A stretch of 11,535 bases of DNA from CAZYMF01 sp964648215. GTDB taxonomy: Bacteria > Desulfobacterota > Binatia > HRBIN30 > JACQVA1. Positions 1-6,729 of this stretch are shown here, in pieces. The position numbers and the translations under genes were made by a program. Where the stretch lies: NCBI GenBank assembly GCA_964648215.1, contig CAZYMF010000164.1:1-11535 (forward strand), written 5' to 3'. The first letter of the stretch is position 1, and each line of letters opens with the position of its first letter. The notes beneath the pieces are model-generated. The model saw only the letters and a list, made by a program, of their open reading frames with translations, did no database searches and was not told the origin of the DNA.

Positions 1-700
1 CGTCGAAGCTCGCCACGATCCGCCCGCCCGGCTCGACGACGAGGAAGTCCGCCGGGTCCCATTCGCCGGCGACCAGCTTGCGGAACAGACCGAGGTCGCC
101 GCGGATCTTCTCGAACTGCCAGCTCTTCTCGGCCGCCTCGGCGCGGGCCTGTTGCTCGAAGCGGCCGTCGCACTCGAGGCCGGTCTCGATGAAGGTCAGC
201 TGCCGGTAGCTTCTCTCGTAACGCCTCAGCTCGTCGTACAGATAGCGGCCGTTGTCCTCGCCGTATTTCGCGACCAGGTCGGCGAGGGTGAAATCGGTTC
301 CGGCATCGCGGGCGAGCTGCTCGATGTCGTTGCCGCGCTCCAGCCAGCCGGTGGAGCGGAAGTACACGCCCTGGTGGGCTTGGAAGTGCGCTTCATAGCG
401 CTGGCGGCTCCCCATCAGCAAAGCGATGCAGTCGTGGGCCCGCGGCGCCACCAGAGCCACGCGGCGTGCTGCGAGACCGTGCAGACCGTTGCCGCACAAG
501 GCATAGCCCAGCAGAACGGCGTCGTGACGCGCCGGGTCGGCGTGGTCGACGGCTGCCTGCAGCGCCTGCCGCATACGCTCGCCGCCGAGGTCGTGCAGTC
601 CTTTGGACAGAAACTCGACGTCGATCGTGTGGGGCGAGCGCGCGACGGCATCCGCCAGCTCGCGCAGCAGCACCTCGCAGCCGATCAGCAGACAGCGCAC
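1..700 (-). CDS. DUF1638 domain protein, 3' end cut by window edge
   Basis: The visible 233 residues match my recollection of the DUF1638 family (Pfam PF07796), whose biochemical role is unknown to me. Recognisable blocks are the start LLIGCEVLLREL (residues 4-15), LLGYALCGNG (63-72) and PRAHDCIALLMGSRQRY (86-102). Cys8, Cys69, His89 and Cys91 fall in these blocks and could bind a metal or cofactor; that is inference. There is no signal peptide or membrane segment. I chose the GTG at 700-698 because the conserved N-terminal block begins there and GAGGGA sits about five bases upstream; no ATG is near. It starts 17 bases after the corrinoid protein stop, so it is the last visible gene of the operon. 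To my knowledge, DUF1638 genes often lie beside corrinoid methyltransferase genes, which fits an accessory role such as corrinoid handling. The frame is open to base 1, so the C-terminus is missing. Confidence 0.85.
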   Translation of the reverse strand, partial: MRCLLIGCEVLLRELADAVARSPHTIDVEFLSKGLHDLGGERMRQALQAAVDHADPARHDAVLLGYALCGNGLHGLAARRVALVAPRAHDCIALLMGSRQRYEAHFQAHQGVYFRSTGWLERGNDIEQLARDAGTDFTLADLVAKYGEDNGRYLYDELRRYERSYRQLTFIETGLECDGRFEQQARAEAAEKSWQFEKIRGDLGLFRKLVAGEWDPADFLVVEPGGRIVASFD

Positions 701-717
701 GACTCCCTCGTCCGGTC

Positions 718-1365
718 TCAGCCGGCGGCGGCGGCCTTGGCGCAGGTGCGCGCCAGGGCCACGGCGGCGCTGGCGTTCTCGCCGTAGCCGTCGGCGCCGA
801 TTTCCTCGGCGAACTGCCGGGTCACCGGTGCGCCGCCCACCAGCACCTTGACCTGCTCGCGCAAACCCGCGGCTCGCAGCCCTTCGATGGTGGTCTTCAT
901 CGACAGCATGGTGACCGTCAGCAGCGCCGACAGGCAGACGATGTCGGCGTTGGTCTGCTGAACGGTCTCGACGAACTTCTCCGGCGCGACGTCGACACCG
1001 AGGTCGATCACTTCGAACCCGCCCCCTTCGAGCAGCGCCGCCACCAGGTTCTTGCCGATGTCGTGCAAATCGCCCTTCACGGTGCCGATGACGACCTTAC
1101 CCGCGGGCTGCGCGCCGGATGCCGCCAGCAGCGGGCGCAGCGGCGCAAGCGCCGCCTTCATCGCGCGCGCCGACAGCAACAGCTCGGGGACGAAGTAGTC
1201 CTGGCACTCGAAGCGCCGGCCGACCTCGTCCATTGCCGGGATCATCGCTTGCTGAATCAGCTCGATCACGGGCACGTTCTCGCCGAGCGCCGCCTGCGTC
1301 ACCGCGGCCGCGGCCTTCGCATCTCCGTTCAGAATCGCCTCGTGGAGCTTCTGCAGATCTGCCAT
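718..1365 (-). CDS. Corrinoid (cobalamin-binding) methyl-carrier protein, MtaC/MtbC-like
   Basis: This 215-residue protein carries the methyl group on the cobalt of a bound corrinoid between methyltransferases in the cytoplasm. The layout is standard: a four-helix cap (about residues 1-85) followed by a Rossmann-type B12 domain (about 88-215). The cobalt-ligand motif D-x-H-x-x-G is seen as Asp99, His101, Gly104 in GDLHDIGKN, with the usual SxL (LSALLT, 145-150) and GG (VLVGGAPV, 174-181) motifs. Length is typical of free-standing MtaC, MtbC and MttC proteins. The ATG at 1365 is preceded by AAGGGG seven bases away. It is the only carrier in the operon and follows four URO-D-type methyltransferase genes, so it is probably their shared partner. 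A hairpin (1396-1411) lies in the 51-base gap upstream. Family assignment is firm; the methyl donor is unknown. Confidence 0.95.
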   Translation of the reverse strand: MADLQKLHEAILNGDAKAAAAVTQAALGENVPVIELIQQAMIPAMDEVGRRFECQDYFVPELLLSARAMKAALAPLRPLLAASGAQPAGKVVIGTVKGDLHDIGKNLVAALLEGGGFEVIDLGVDVAPEKFVETVQQTNADIVCLSALLTVTMLSMKTTIEGLRAAGLREQVKVLVGGAPVTRQFAEEIGADGYGENASAAVALARTCAKAAAAG

Positions 1366-1395
1366 TCACACACCCCTTCCCGTCGTTGCTGTGCC

Positions 1396-1411
1396 CCGGT
1401 CGCGGGACCGG
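1396..1411 (-). other. Intercistronic hairpin before the corrinoid gene
   Basis: A perfect six-base-pair inverted repeat, CCGGTC at 1396-1401 and GACCGG at 1406-1411, encloses a four-base loop. It sits in the 51-base gap between the stop of the 1417-2556 gene and the corrinoid start, the widest gap inside this operon. No T-run follows, so it is not a classical terminator. It could protect or separate the downstream message so that the carrier is made at a different level from the enzymes; this is inference. Confidence 0.35.
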
Positions 1412-1416
1412 ACGCT

Positions 1417-2556
1417 TCAGGAGCCATGCTCCTGGTTCCATTTTCTCGTTTCGTCGACCATGGCGTAGTAGTTGTCGAGCTTGATGTAGTTGGCGGCCGA
1501 GTTTCCCGTGCCCATGCAGTAGCCGCCGCCCGGCGCGCACGCCTGCAGGATCTGGCGTGTCCGGATCCGCACCTCTTCCTCGCTGCCGCGCCCGAGCAAG
1601 TCCATGTCCAAGCCGCCGATGATGGCGATGCGGTCGCTGTAGCGCGCGTAGCATTCCTCCACGGGCAAGATCTTGTCCTCGAAACTGTGCTTCGCGTCGA
1701 TGCCCACCATGTCGATGAAGTCGTCCATGAGCGGCAGCACGTTGCCGCAGGAGTGCAGGAGAAAGGGCTTGCCGTGTGCGTGGCAGGCATCGGCGATACG
1801 CCGCAGGCGCGGCATCACGTGCGCGCGCATGAACCGCGGCGAGAGGAATGGCCCGCTGCTGAAGCCCATGTCGTCGGCGTAGAAGACCGCCCCGGTGGCG
1901 GGGTGCGCCGCCGCCAAGCTGACGGCGTGCTCGGCGATCCGCGTGAGGTTTTCGAGGACGTCGTCCACCAGCTCGGGATCGTCGGCGGTGGCGTAGGCCA
2001 GCGTCTCGAAGCCCATGAGCTGCCTGAGGTCCTCGAAGATGCCCATGTAGAAGAGCATGACCTTCATGCCCGCGGGCATCTTGGTCGCGGCATACTCGAC
2101 CGGCAGGATGTTGATCTGGTCGAGCGACGGCCAGCGGTAGGCCGCGAAGTCGTCGCGGTTGCTGATGAGGCCGCCGTGTTCATCCTGCCAGGACCGGAGC
2201 GCTTGCTCCCGGCCAGCTCCGGTGTTCGCCAACTGCGCCCGCGTCCTGGCCAGCGGCACGATGGGCATCATGGTCACGTAGTCCAGCCCCACCTTGAGGC
2301 TGAACGCGATGCTCAACTCCATCAGGGCGATGCCCAGCTCCGTCGTTTCCGGGTCGAGGTGGTTGAGGCTGCCGACGTTGCTGAAAATCATCGCGCGGGC
2401 GCGTTCGGCGGGGAAGGGGATGCCGGTCACCTCGGACATGATCTCGGGATCCGCGGCCAACTCGAGCAGCGGAACCGGGCCGTCCTTGCGTTCGCGCAGG
2501 AGCACGGCGCGGAGATGGTCGAAATCCGGTTTCTCTTTGAAGGGTCGTTCCAGCAT
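1417..2556 (-). CDS. URO-D superfamily corrinoid methyltransferase (H-x-C...C type), third in operon
   Basis: This 379-residue protein belongs to the uroporphyrinogen decarboxylase superfamily branch of corrinoid methyltransferases (relatives of MtaA, MtbA and CmuA). These use a zinc-activated thiol to accept a methyl from, or donate one to, a corrinoid protein. The TIM-barrel family pattern is clear. The zinc ligands appear as His268 and Cys270 in LLHSCGN and Cys347 in GGYCMGTGNS. An acidic DDMGF block (228-232) and DAKHSFEDKILPVEE (287-301) are also present. It closely resembles the 3727-4857 product, sharing for example GSEEEVR, the YC-x-GTGNS block and DAKHS-x-EDKI, which points to duplication. 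The ATG at 2556 has GGAGG six bases upstream and lies 13 bases after the previous stop. It is not a haem-pathway decarboxylase, since it carries the methyltransferase zinc site. Whether it works on the substrate side or as the second methyltransferase cannot be told. Confidence 0.9.
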   Translation of the reverse strand: MLERPFKEKPDFDHLRAVLLRERKDGPVPLLELAADPEIMSEVTGIPFPAERARAMIFSNVGSLNHLDPETTELGIALMELSIAFSLKVGLDYVTMMPIVPLARTRAQLANTGAGREQALRSWQDEHGGLISNRDDFAAYRWPSLDQINILPVEYAATKMPAGMKVMLFYMGIFEDLRQLMGFETLAYATADDPELVDDVLENLTRIAEHAVSLAAAHPATGAVFYADDMGFSSGPFLSPRFMRAHVMPRLRRIADACHAHGKPFLLHSCGNVLPLMDDFIDMVGIDAKHSFEDKILPVEECYARYSDRIAIIGGLDMDLLGRGSEEEVRIRTRQILQACAPGGGYCMGTGNSAANYIKLDNYYAMVDETRKWNQEHGS

Positions 2557-2569
2557 CGCTGTCCTCCGG

Positions 2570-3757
2570 TCAACGCGGGCTTGTCACTCGGTCCGCAAGG
2601 GCATCCTTCACCTGGTCCACGAGTCGCGTCATCGTTGCCGGGTCGGCCGCCTTTGGGCCCAGCTCCTCCGGGGTCACGACGACGCAGAGGCCGCGGTTGT
2701 CGGTCGCGGTGCGCAGCACGTGCTGCAGGTACTCGCGATTGCCTTCGAAGTGGATGTCCTTGTTCAAGCCGAGGTGGGGAATGATCGCCGTCTTTCCGGC
2801 GAACCGTTGCCACACCGCTTCGAACGGCGTCTCCGAGGCGCCGAAGTTGATGCCGCGCAACTGGTGGACGCCTGCCAGGTTGTCGAGCTGATGAACGAAG
2901 TTGCCGCAGGAGTGGATCATCACGCCACCGAACTCCTCGGACAGCTCGTTGACGTACGGCAAGCAGAACTCCCGGTAGAGCTTGGGCCCGATGACGGCCA
3001 GGCAGTCGTCGCTGATGCTGATGCCGCGCCCATCGGGAATCCAGAGCGGAGGATAGTGGCAGGGCAGAAACTCCGGCGAGCGCGCCCGCTGTTCCCTGAC
3101 GTAGCGGATGATCAGGTCGGTCACCAGGCGCATCAGGTGATGCACTTCCTTGGGGTTGGTGTGCATCGCGACCATGAACGCGCTGGACTCCCACACGAGA
3201 TAGGCCGTATCGAGCGGCCCCTGCAGGTCGGTGAGGGCGATCGGGTAGCGCCCGGCGGTCTGCGCGACGTAGTAATCCGTGAACGCCAGCATGTCGCCGA
3301 GCTGGCCGGCGTCGACCGCCGGTGGCGCCAGCTCGTAGGCCTTTTCCGGCACGTCGTTCTCACCGATCACCGGATGCGCCCACGGCAGCGTGTGCTTGAA
3401 AAAATCCACCTTGCACCCGAACGCGGAGGCAAAGACCGTCACGCCTCCTTGCGGCTGTAGATGCGGCACGAAGTCGTCACCGAGGTCGGCGCTCTCCCGC
3501 CAGGCGAGGATGCCGAGCTGGGCGTTGAGCTGTATTTCCTTGTCCTGCAGCAGCTCTGGCATCGGCACCATGCCGGTCATCGCCGCGGTCAGCACCGGCG
3601 ACGTCGGGATCAGCCACAGCGGCCGGTCGATGTCCTCGAGCGACCAGAGCGCCTCCCAGCGCCGGATGCGCTCGCGCCATTTGGGCTCCGTCGTGATTGA
3701 AACGGCAGCGCCGCCGCCCGGGGGCGCTACGCGTTCGGGAAGTTCTCGCGGTTCCAT
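2570..3757 (-). CDS. URO-D superfamily corrinoid methyltransferase, divergent H-x-C type
   Basis: The 395-residue product is a second type of URO-D-like methyltransferase, clearly different from its two H-x-C neighbours. It opens with a WRERIRRWEALW block (27-38) and has HYPPLWIPDGRGISISDD (234-251). Zinc ligands are probably His282 and Cys284 in IHSCGN, with Cys358 in RGLCVVV as the third; the GTGNS block seen in its neighbours is absent. The ATG at 3757 is the only reasonable start, because the next in-frame Met is residue 60, well inside the domain. It has AAGGG about six bases upstream and makes the gene overlap the end of the preceding gene by 31 bases, suggesting translational coupling. 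The frame remains open far upstream, but that part is a shadow of the 3727-4857 gene. It probably acts with the shared corrinoid protein; its substrate is unknown. Confidence 0.88.
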   Translation of the reverse strand: MEPRELPERVAPPGGGAAVSITTEPKWRERIRRWEALWSLEDIDRPLWLIPTSPVLTAAMTGMVPMPELLQDKEIQLNAQLGILAWRESADLGDDFVPHLQPQGGVTVFASAFGCKVDFFKHTLPWAHPVIGENDVPEKAYELAPPAVDAGQLGDMLAFTDYYVAQTAGRYPIALTDLQGPLDTAYLVWESSAFMVAMHTNPKEVHHLMRLVTDLIIRYVREQRARSPEFLPCHYPPLWIPDGRGISISDDCLAVIGPKLYREFCLPYVNELSEEFGGVMIHSCGNFVHQLDNLAGVHQLRGINFGASETPFEAVWQRFAGKTAIIPHLGLNKDIHFEGNREYLQHVLRTATDNRGLCVVVTPEELGPKAADPATMTRLVDQVKDALADRVTSPR

Positions 3758-4857
3758 TGTCGCCCTTCGTCGAGCATGGCGAGGAAGTTCCGTGGCACGA
3801 CGTAGTTCGCGCCGGAGTTGCCCGTGCCCAGGCAGTAGCCGGTGCCGCGAGCCGCGCACGCCTCCAGAATCGCTCGCGTCCGCTTGCGCACCTCTTCCTC
3901 GCTGCCACGCGTCAGCAGATCCATGTCCACGCCACCGAGGATCGCGACGCGATCGCCCCAACGGCGATACACCTCCTCGACCGGCATGATCTTGTCTTCG
4001 TAGGAATGTTTGGCGTCGAAGCCGATGTCGACGAGCTCGTCCATGATGCGCGCCAGATTGCCGCAGGAATGCAGCAGCAGGAGCTTGCCGGCACCGTGCA
4101 CGATCTCCACCATCCTGCGGTAGTGCGGGAAAATGTGCTGGCGCAGCACCTGTGGCGAAACCAACGTGCCGCCGGCATGGCCGAGGTCGTCGCCGAGAAA
4201 GACGCAGCCGACGCCGTCGAGCGCCGCCGCATTGCGGACCGCCGCGACGGCGAGGTCGCCGACCCGTTGGCAGATCGCCGCGGCGAGCTCGGGCTCGTCG
4301 TGCAAGGCGTAGGAGAACGATTGCAGCCCCATGAGCCACGAGCTCTCCTCGAAGATACCGCCGATGTTGACGCTGATCTTCATGCCGTCGGGAAGCATGC
4401 TCTCCAGGTACTCCAGCGCGCCGTAGGAGATGTGCTCGGCATTGGGCCACGGGTAGGCCTCGAAGTCGGCCCAGCTCTGGATCGGCCCGGTGCTCTCGTC
4501 CTGCCAGAACCGCGCGCCGCTCAACCAGTTGGAGCTCGCCGCGGCGTCGGCGGCGACCTGGAAGTTGGCGCGCGGGAAGCGCAGGCCGGTCCAACCCCAC
4601 ACGTAGTCGTACCCCTGCCGGCGGCAGAAGTGCAGCAGCGCATCGAGCGCGGCCCGTAGCGCCGCCGCCCCCTCGGGCGAGCTCCCGTCCGCCGCCAGCA
4701 ACGGGTCCCAGGACACCGGCTCGCCGAGGACGGCCTGGATGAGACCGGGGTCGATGAAGAGCTCGATGAACGGCACGGGACCGGGCGGACCATGGCGCAG
4801 GAGCGTGCGCCGCAGGTTGGCGAAATCGGGCCGTCGCTCGTCTGGCCGACCGGACAT
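3727..4857 (-). CDS. URO-D superfamily corrinoid methyltransferase (H-x-C...C type), second in operon
   Basis: A 376-residue relative of the 1417-2556 product. The two share an N-terminal RPDF/KPDF region, GPVP plus IEL/LEL, DAKHSYEDKIMPVEE (281-295), GSEEEVR (318-324) and the YC-x-GTGNS block. Zinc ligands are His263 and Cys265 in LLHSCGN, and Cys342 in TGYCLGTGNS. As in MtaA and MtbA, such a site would activate a thiol for methyl transfer to or from a corrinoid protein. The ATG at 4857 lies four bases after the preceding stop; the ribosome site is weak (GAAGAA, with AGGGG further away), so translation may be coupled. The gene ends in TAG at 3729-3727 inside the next reading frame. Having two such paralogs around a more divergent one suggests duplication followed by specialisation. 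Family firm, substrate unknown. Confidence 0.9.
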   Translation of the reverse strand: MSGRPDERRPDFANLRRTLLRHGPPGPVPFIELFIDPGLIQAVLGEPVSWDPLLAADGSSPEGAAALRAALDALLHFCRRQGYDYVWGWTGLRFPRANFQVAADAAASSNWLSGARFWQDESTGPIQSWADFEAYPWPNAEHISYGALEYLESMLPDGMKISVNIGGIFEESSWLMGLQSFSYALHDEPELAAAICQRVGDLAVAAVRNAAALDGVGCVFLGDDLGHAGGTLVSPQVLRQHIFPHYRRMVEIVHGAGKLLLLHSCGNLARIMDELVDIGFDAKHSYEDKIMPVEEVYRRWGDRVAILGGVDMDLLTRGSEEEVRKRTRAILEACAARGTGYCLGTGNSGANYVVPRNFLAMLDEGRQWNRENFPNA

Positions 4858-4861
4858 TTCT

Positions 4862-5965
4862 TCACTGCCCCTGCGGGCGCGGCGGGTACGCGCCGTACTT
4901 GTGCGTGGCGGTGAACACGGCCATGACGTTCTCGGGCTTCACCTCGGGATGATAGGTGTTCGACGAATCGATGATCAGGCCGCCGCCGGCCGCGGCGTCG
5001 GCGATCACCTGCCGCACGGCGGCTTCGACCTCGGCGGCGGTGCCCGCGGGCAACAGCTGCTGGCAGTCGATGTTGCCGAGCAGACACAACCGATCGCCGC
5101 AGTAGTCCTTCACCTTCTTCATGGCCATGCCCGCCTGGGGCTCGAGCGGGTTGAGACCGTCGTACCCCGTCGCGATGAGGATATCGAGCAGGGGCCACAG
5201 GTTCCCGTCGCTGTGCCGCACTACCTTGAGCCCCTTTTCATGCGCCGTGTCGACGAGCCGCGCGTTGTACGGATTGACGAACTCCTTGAAGAACTTCGGC
5301 GAGATCAGCGGCCCGCGCGTGTCGGCGATGTCGTCCTCCACGACCAGCACATCGACGCCCGCATCCACGATCATGTCGAGCTGTTGCAGGCTGTAGTCGG
5401 TCACCAGCGCGGCGACCCGGTGCACGAAGTCCGGGTCGTCGACCATCTTCAGCATGAGGTTGTCCATCCCCACCAGGCGCCAGCTGCGCACGAAGGAGCC
5501 GCGCATCATCCAGAAGATCGCCTTCTCGCTCTGGAAGCGCGCTTTCATCAGGTCGACCAAAATGAGGTGCGCCCGACTCGGCTCGGGCGGCGTGTAGCGG
5601 TCGAGATCATTGCGATCGCGGACGGGATGCTGGGCGGCGACGGGCATGCCGTGCGGGCTACGCGTAAAGCCGACACCCCAGTCGTCCAGCAGCGGAGTGC
5701 CGCCGCTGAACTCGGTGCCAGGGCCGATGGGCAGGCAGGTGTACCCGTCCACTCCGAACTCCTCCAAGATGAGGAACAGGGTGTCGATCACCTTGGCCTT
5801 CTCGGCGTCGGTCATCTCGTCGATGGTCTTGCCGGTGGGCAAGCCGTCGGTCAGGTGCCGGCCGATGCCGATGATGGGCCGTTCGTTGATGCCGTGGACG
5901 AACAGCGGCACACGATCGGGCTCCTGGATACTCAAAGCAGTCAAGATGCGTTCTCTTCCGGTCAT
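4862..5965 (-). CDS. URO-D superfamily methyltransferase with H-x-D site, first gene of operon
   Basis: This 367-residue protein has the N-terminal block typical of the family (RERILTALSIQEPDRVP, 4-20) and a conserved acidic strand VVEDDIADTRGPLISP (208-223). Where the coenzyme-M-type enzymes have H-x-C, it has His251-Ser-Asp253 (VVRHSDGN), and the position of the last zinc cysteine reads IIDSSNTYHP (331-340) with no cysteine. The classical His-Cys-Cys zinc site is therefore missing. It may bind metal with His and Asp, or act directly on a methyl donor and methylate the corrinoid protein; both are inference. I prefer the ATG at 5965, with AGAGG five bases upstream; a GTG at 5968 directly before it would give one more residue but poorer spacing. 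It is the promoter-proximal gene, with a TTGACA box upstream, and ends four bases before the next gene. Confidence 0.88.
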   Translation of the reverse strand: MTGRERILTALSIQEPDRVPLFVHGINERPIIGIGRHLTDGLPTGKTIDEMTDAEKAKVIDTLFLILEEFGVDGYTCLPIGPGTEFSGGTPLLDDWGVGFTRSPHGMPVAAQHPVRDRNDLDRYTPPEPSRAHLILVDLMKARFQSEKAIFWMMRGSFVRSWRLVGMDNLMLKMVDDPDFVHRVAALVTDYSLQQLDMIVDAGVDVLVVEDDIADTRGPLISPKFFKEFVNPYNARLVDTAHEKGLKVVRHSDGNLWPLLDILIATGYDGLNPLEPQAGMAMKKVKDYCGDRLCLLGNIDCQQLLPAGTAAEVEAAVRQVIADAAAGGGLIIDSSNTYHPEVKPENVMAVFTATHKYGAYPPRPQGQ

Positions 5966-5974
5966 CACGGCCTC

Positions 5975-6003
5975 TGTAGAGATGGTGGGAACGGTTCTGT
6001 CAA
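5975..6003 (-). promoter_or_regulatory. Possible promoter of the URO-D/corrinoid operon
   Basis: On the minus strand a perfect -35 box TTGACA (5998-6003) is followed after 17 bases by TCTACA (5975-5980), which is a poor -10 match. The distance to the start codon is short, leaving the ribosome site right behind the -10, so either the real -10 differs or another factor helps. The -35 match is directly visible; its use is inference. Confidence 0.3.
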
Positions 6004-6024
6004 GAGGACTGCGCCCCCGAACCC

Positions 6025-6059
6025 ACTCAGTTGAGCTCGATACGTCGGTAACTCAGTTG
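6025..6059. repeat. Nine-base direct repeat ACTCAGTTG, two copies
   Basis: ACTCAGTTG occurs at 6025-6033 and again at 6051-6059, start to start 26 bases. The second copy covers the brnA stop codon; the first lies in the gap before the operon. It could be a regulator half-site pair or the edge of an insertion that brought in brnTA; chance is also possible for a repeat this short. Confidence 0.35.
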
Positions 6060-6304
6060 CGGGCTGCGAGTTCTTCTCGAACGATCCGACGCACCAACTC
6101 CGGGGTGAGCGCCTTCCGGGTCAAGCCGAGGTAGGAGCTGAGCGCCTCATTGATGAGCGTCTGATAGCCCTTCCCGGTTTTCTCGGACTCTGCCTTGAAG
6201 CGCTGGACGACGGCATCATCCAGGTAGATCGTGATCCGGGTTTTCCCGGTCGCAGGGATCACCGCCCCACGTTTGCCCTTGGAGAAGTTATACTCCTTTT
6301 TCAT
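6053..6304 (-). CDS. brnA: BrnA-like antitoxin, ribbon-helix-helix
   Basis: The 83-residue product matches the BrnA antitoxin family. It would neutralise BrnT by direct binding and repress the operon. A ribbon-helix-helix DNA-binding fold is seen as the strand KTRITIYLDDAVVQRFK (20-36), then helix two with GKGYQTLINEALSSYL (43-58), a block typical of BrnA. The basic N-terminal part (1-20) would be the toxin-wrapping or flexible arm, though in the known Brucella protein the arrangement may differ. The ATG at 6304 lies within the last codons of brnT, a 17-base overlap, with AAGGAAAGG about eight bases upstream. Toxin-first order is the usual one for this family. Nothing looks broken. Confidence in the family is high because both partners are recognisable. 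Confidence 0.9.
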   Translation of the reverse strand: MKKEYNFSKGKRGAVIPATGKTRITIYLDDAVVQRFKAESEKTGKGYQTLINEALSSYLGLTRKALTPELVRRIVREELAARN

Positions 6305-6560
6305 ATGCCCGCCTTTCCTTGGGTTCGGCTTTCCGAACCGAAATCAATCGAACGTCGTCGCCACGATAGGTGTAGGCGACGATCATGAGAGAGCCGAACG
6401 AGTTTGTGCCGATGGACACGAACCGCTGCTCTCCCTCGGCCATGTGATCCTCGATCGTTATTGCGAGCGGGTCGTTCAGGACGCCATCGCCTTCGGCGAG
6501 GGACACCCCGTGTTTCTTGAGGTTCGCGGCGTTCTTCTTCGGATCGAAGCTGACCCGCAC
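6288..6560 (-). CDS. brnT: BrnT-like toxin, RelE-fold ribonuclease
   Basis: This 90-residue protein matches the BrnT toxin family, which adopts a RelE-like fold and cleaves RNA to stop translation. Family features in order are SFDPKKNAANLKKHGVSL (4-21), a DPLAI strand (30-34), GEQRFVSIG (43-51), and the C-terminal RLISVRKAEPKERRAYE (71-87) carrying the conserved basic and Glu residues. No ATG is suitable. The GTG at 6560 starts right at the conserved FDPKKN block and gives the usual family length. No ribosome site is seen, and a predicted promoter would start transcription at about this codon, so a leaderless message is possible. The frame extends further upstream, but that part lacks family similarity and crosses the palindrome. 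It overlaps brnA by 17 bases. It looks intact. Confidence 0.88.
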   Translation of the reverse strand: MRVSFDPKKNAANLKKHGVSLAEGDGVLNDPLAITIEDHMAEGEQRFVSIGTNSFGSLMIVAYTYRGDDVRLISVRKAEPKERRAYEKGV

Positions 6561-6570
6561 AACGCCAGTG

Positions 6571-6587
6571 TATGCATATAATGCATA
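6571..6587. promoter_or_regulatory. Palindrome upstream of brnT, likely BrnA operator
   Basis: The site reads TATGCAT-ATA-ATGCATA on the plus strand, a perfect inverted repeat with seven-base arms and a three-base centre, in an AT-rich patch that stands out from the GC-rich surroundings. It starts 11 bases upstream of the GTG. On the minus strand TTGCGA (6590-6595) and TACACT (6567-6572), 17 bases apart, form a weak promoter whose spacer the palindrome covers. BrnA is known to autorepress its operon, so binding here would block the promoter; binding itself is inference. Confidence 0.6.
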
Positions 6588-6729
6588 TTTCGCAACCCCG
6601 GTGCTACGGCAGCGGTCCGTGACTGGGGCGCACCGGGGACCAAGGAGATAGGCAGATGGTGCAGCAGCGGTGATTGAGTCCTCGTTGCGAGGGCGGAGTT
6701 CTGGTGGCATTCCTCGGGCGGACCGTTTT

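Noticed and set aside
466..2784. Very long open frame on the plus strand
   Set aside because: It runs antisense to three well-supported minus-strand genes, is rich in Arg, His and Ala, and shows no family resemblance. This is a GC-related shadow.
3730..4600. Upstream extension of the 2570-3757 gene
   Set aside because: The frame is open, but the residues are Arg-rich shadow sequence of the 3727-4857 gene, and a good start with a ribosome site exists at 3757.
1417..5965. Calling the four URO-D genes haem-pathway uroporphyrinogen decarboxylase (hemE)
   Set aside because: Four copies beside a corrinoid protein, H-x-C or H-x-D sites, and the absence of the HemE N-terminal signature fit methyltransferases instead.
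4739..6034. Plus-strand open frame opposite the first operon genes
   Set aside because: Antisense to 4862-5965, with His, Val and Arg-rich composition and no recognisable domain.
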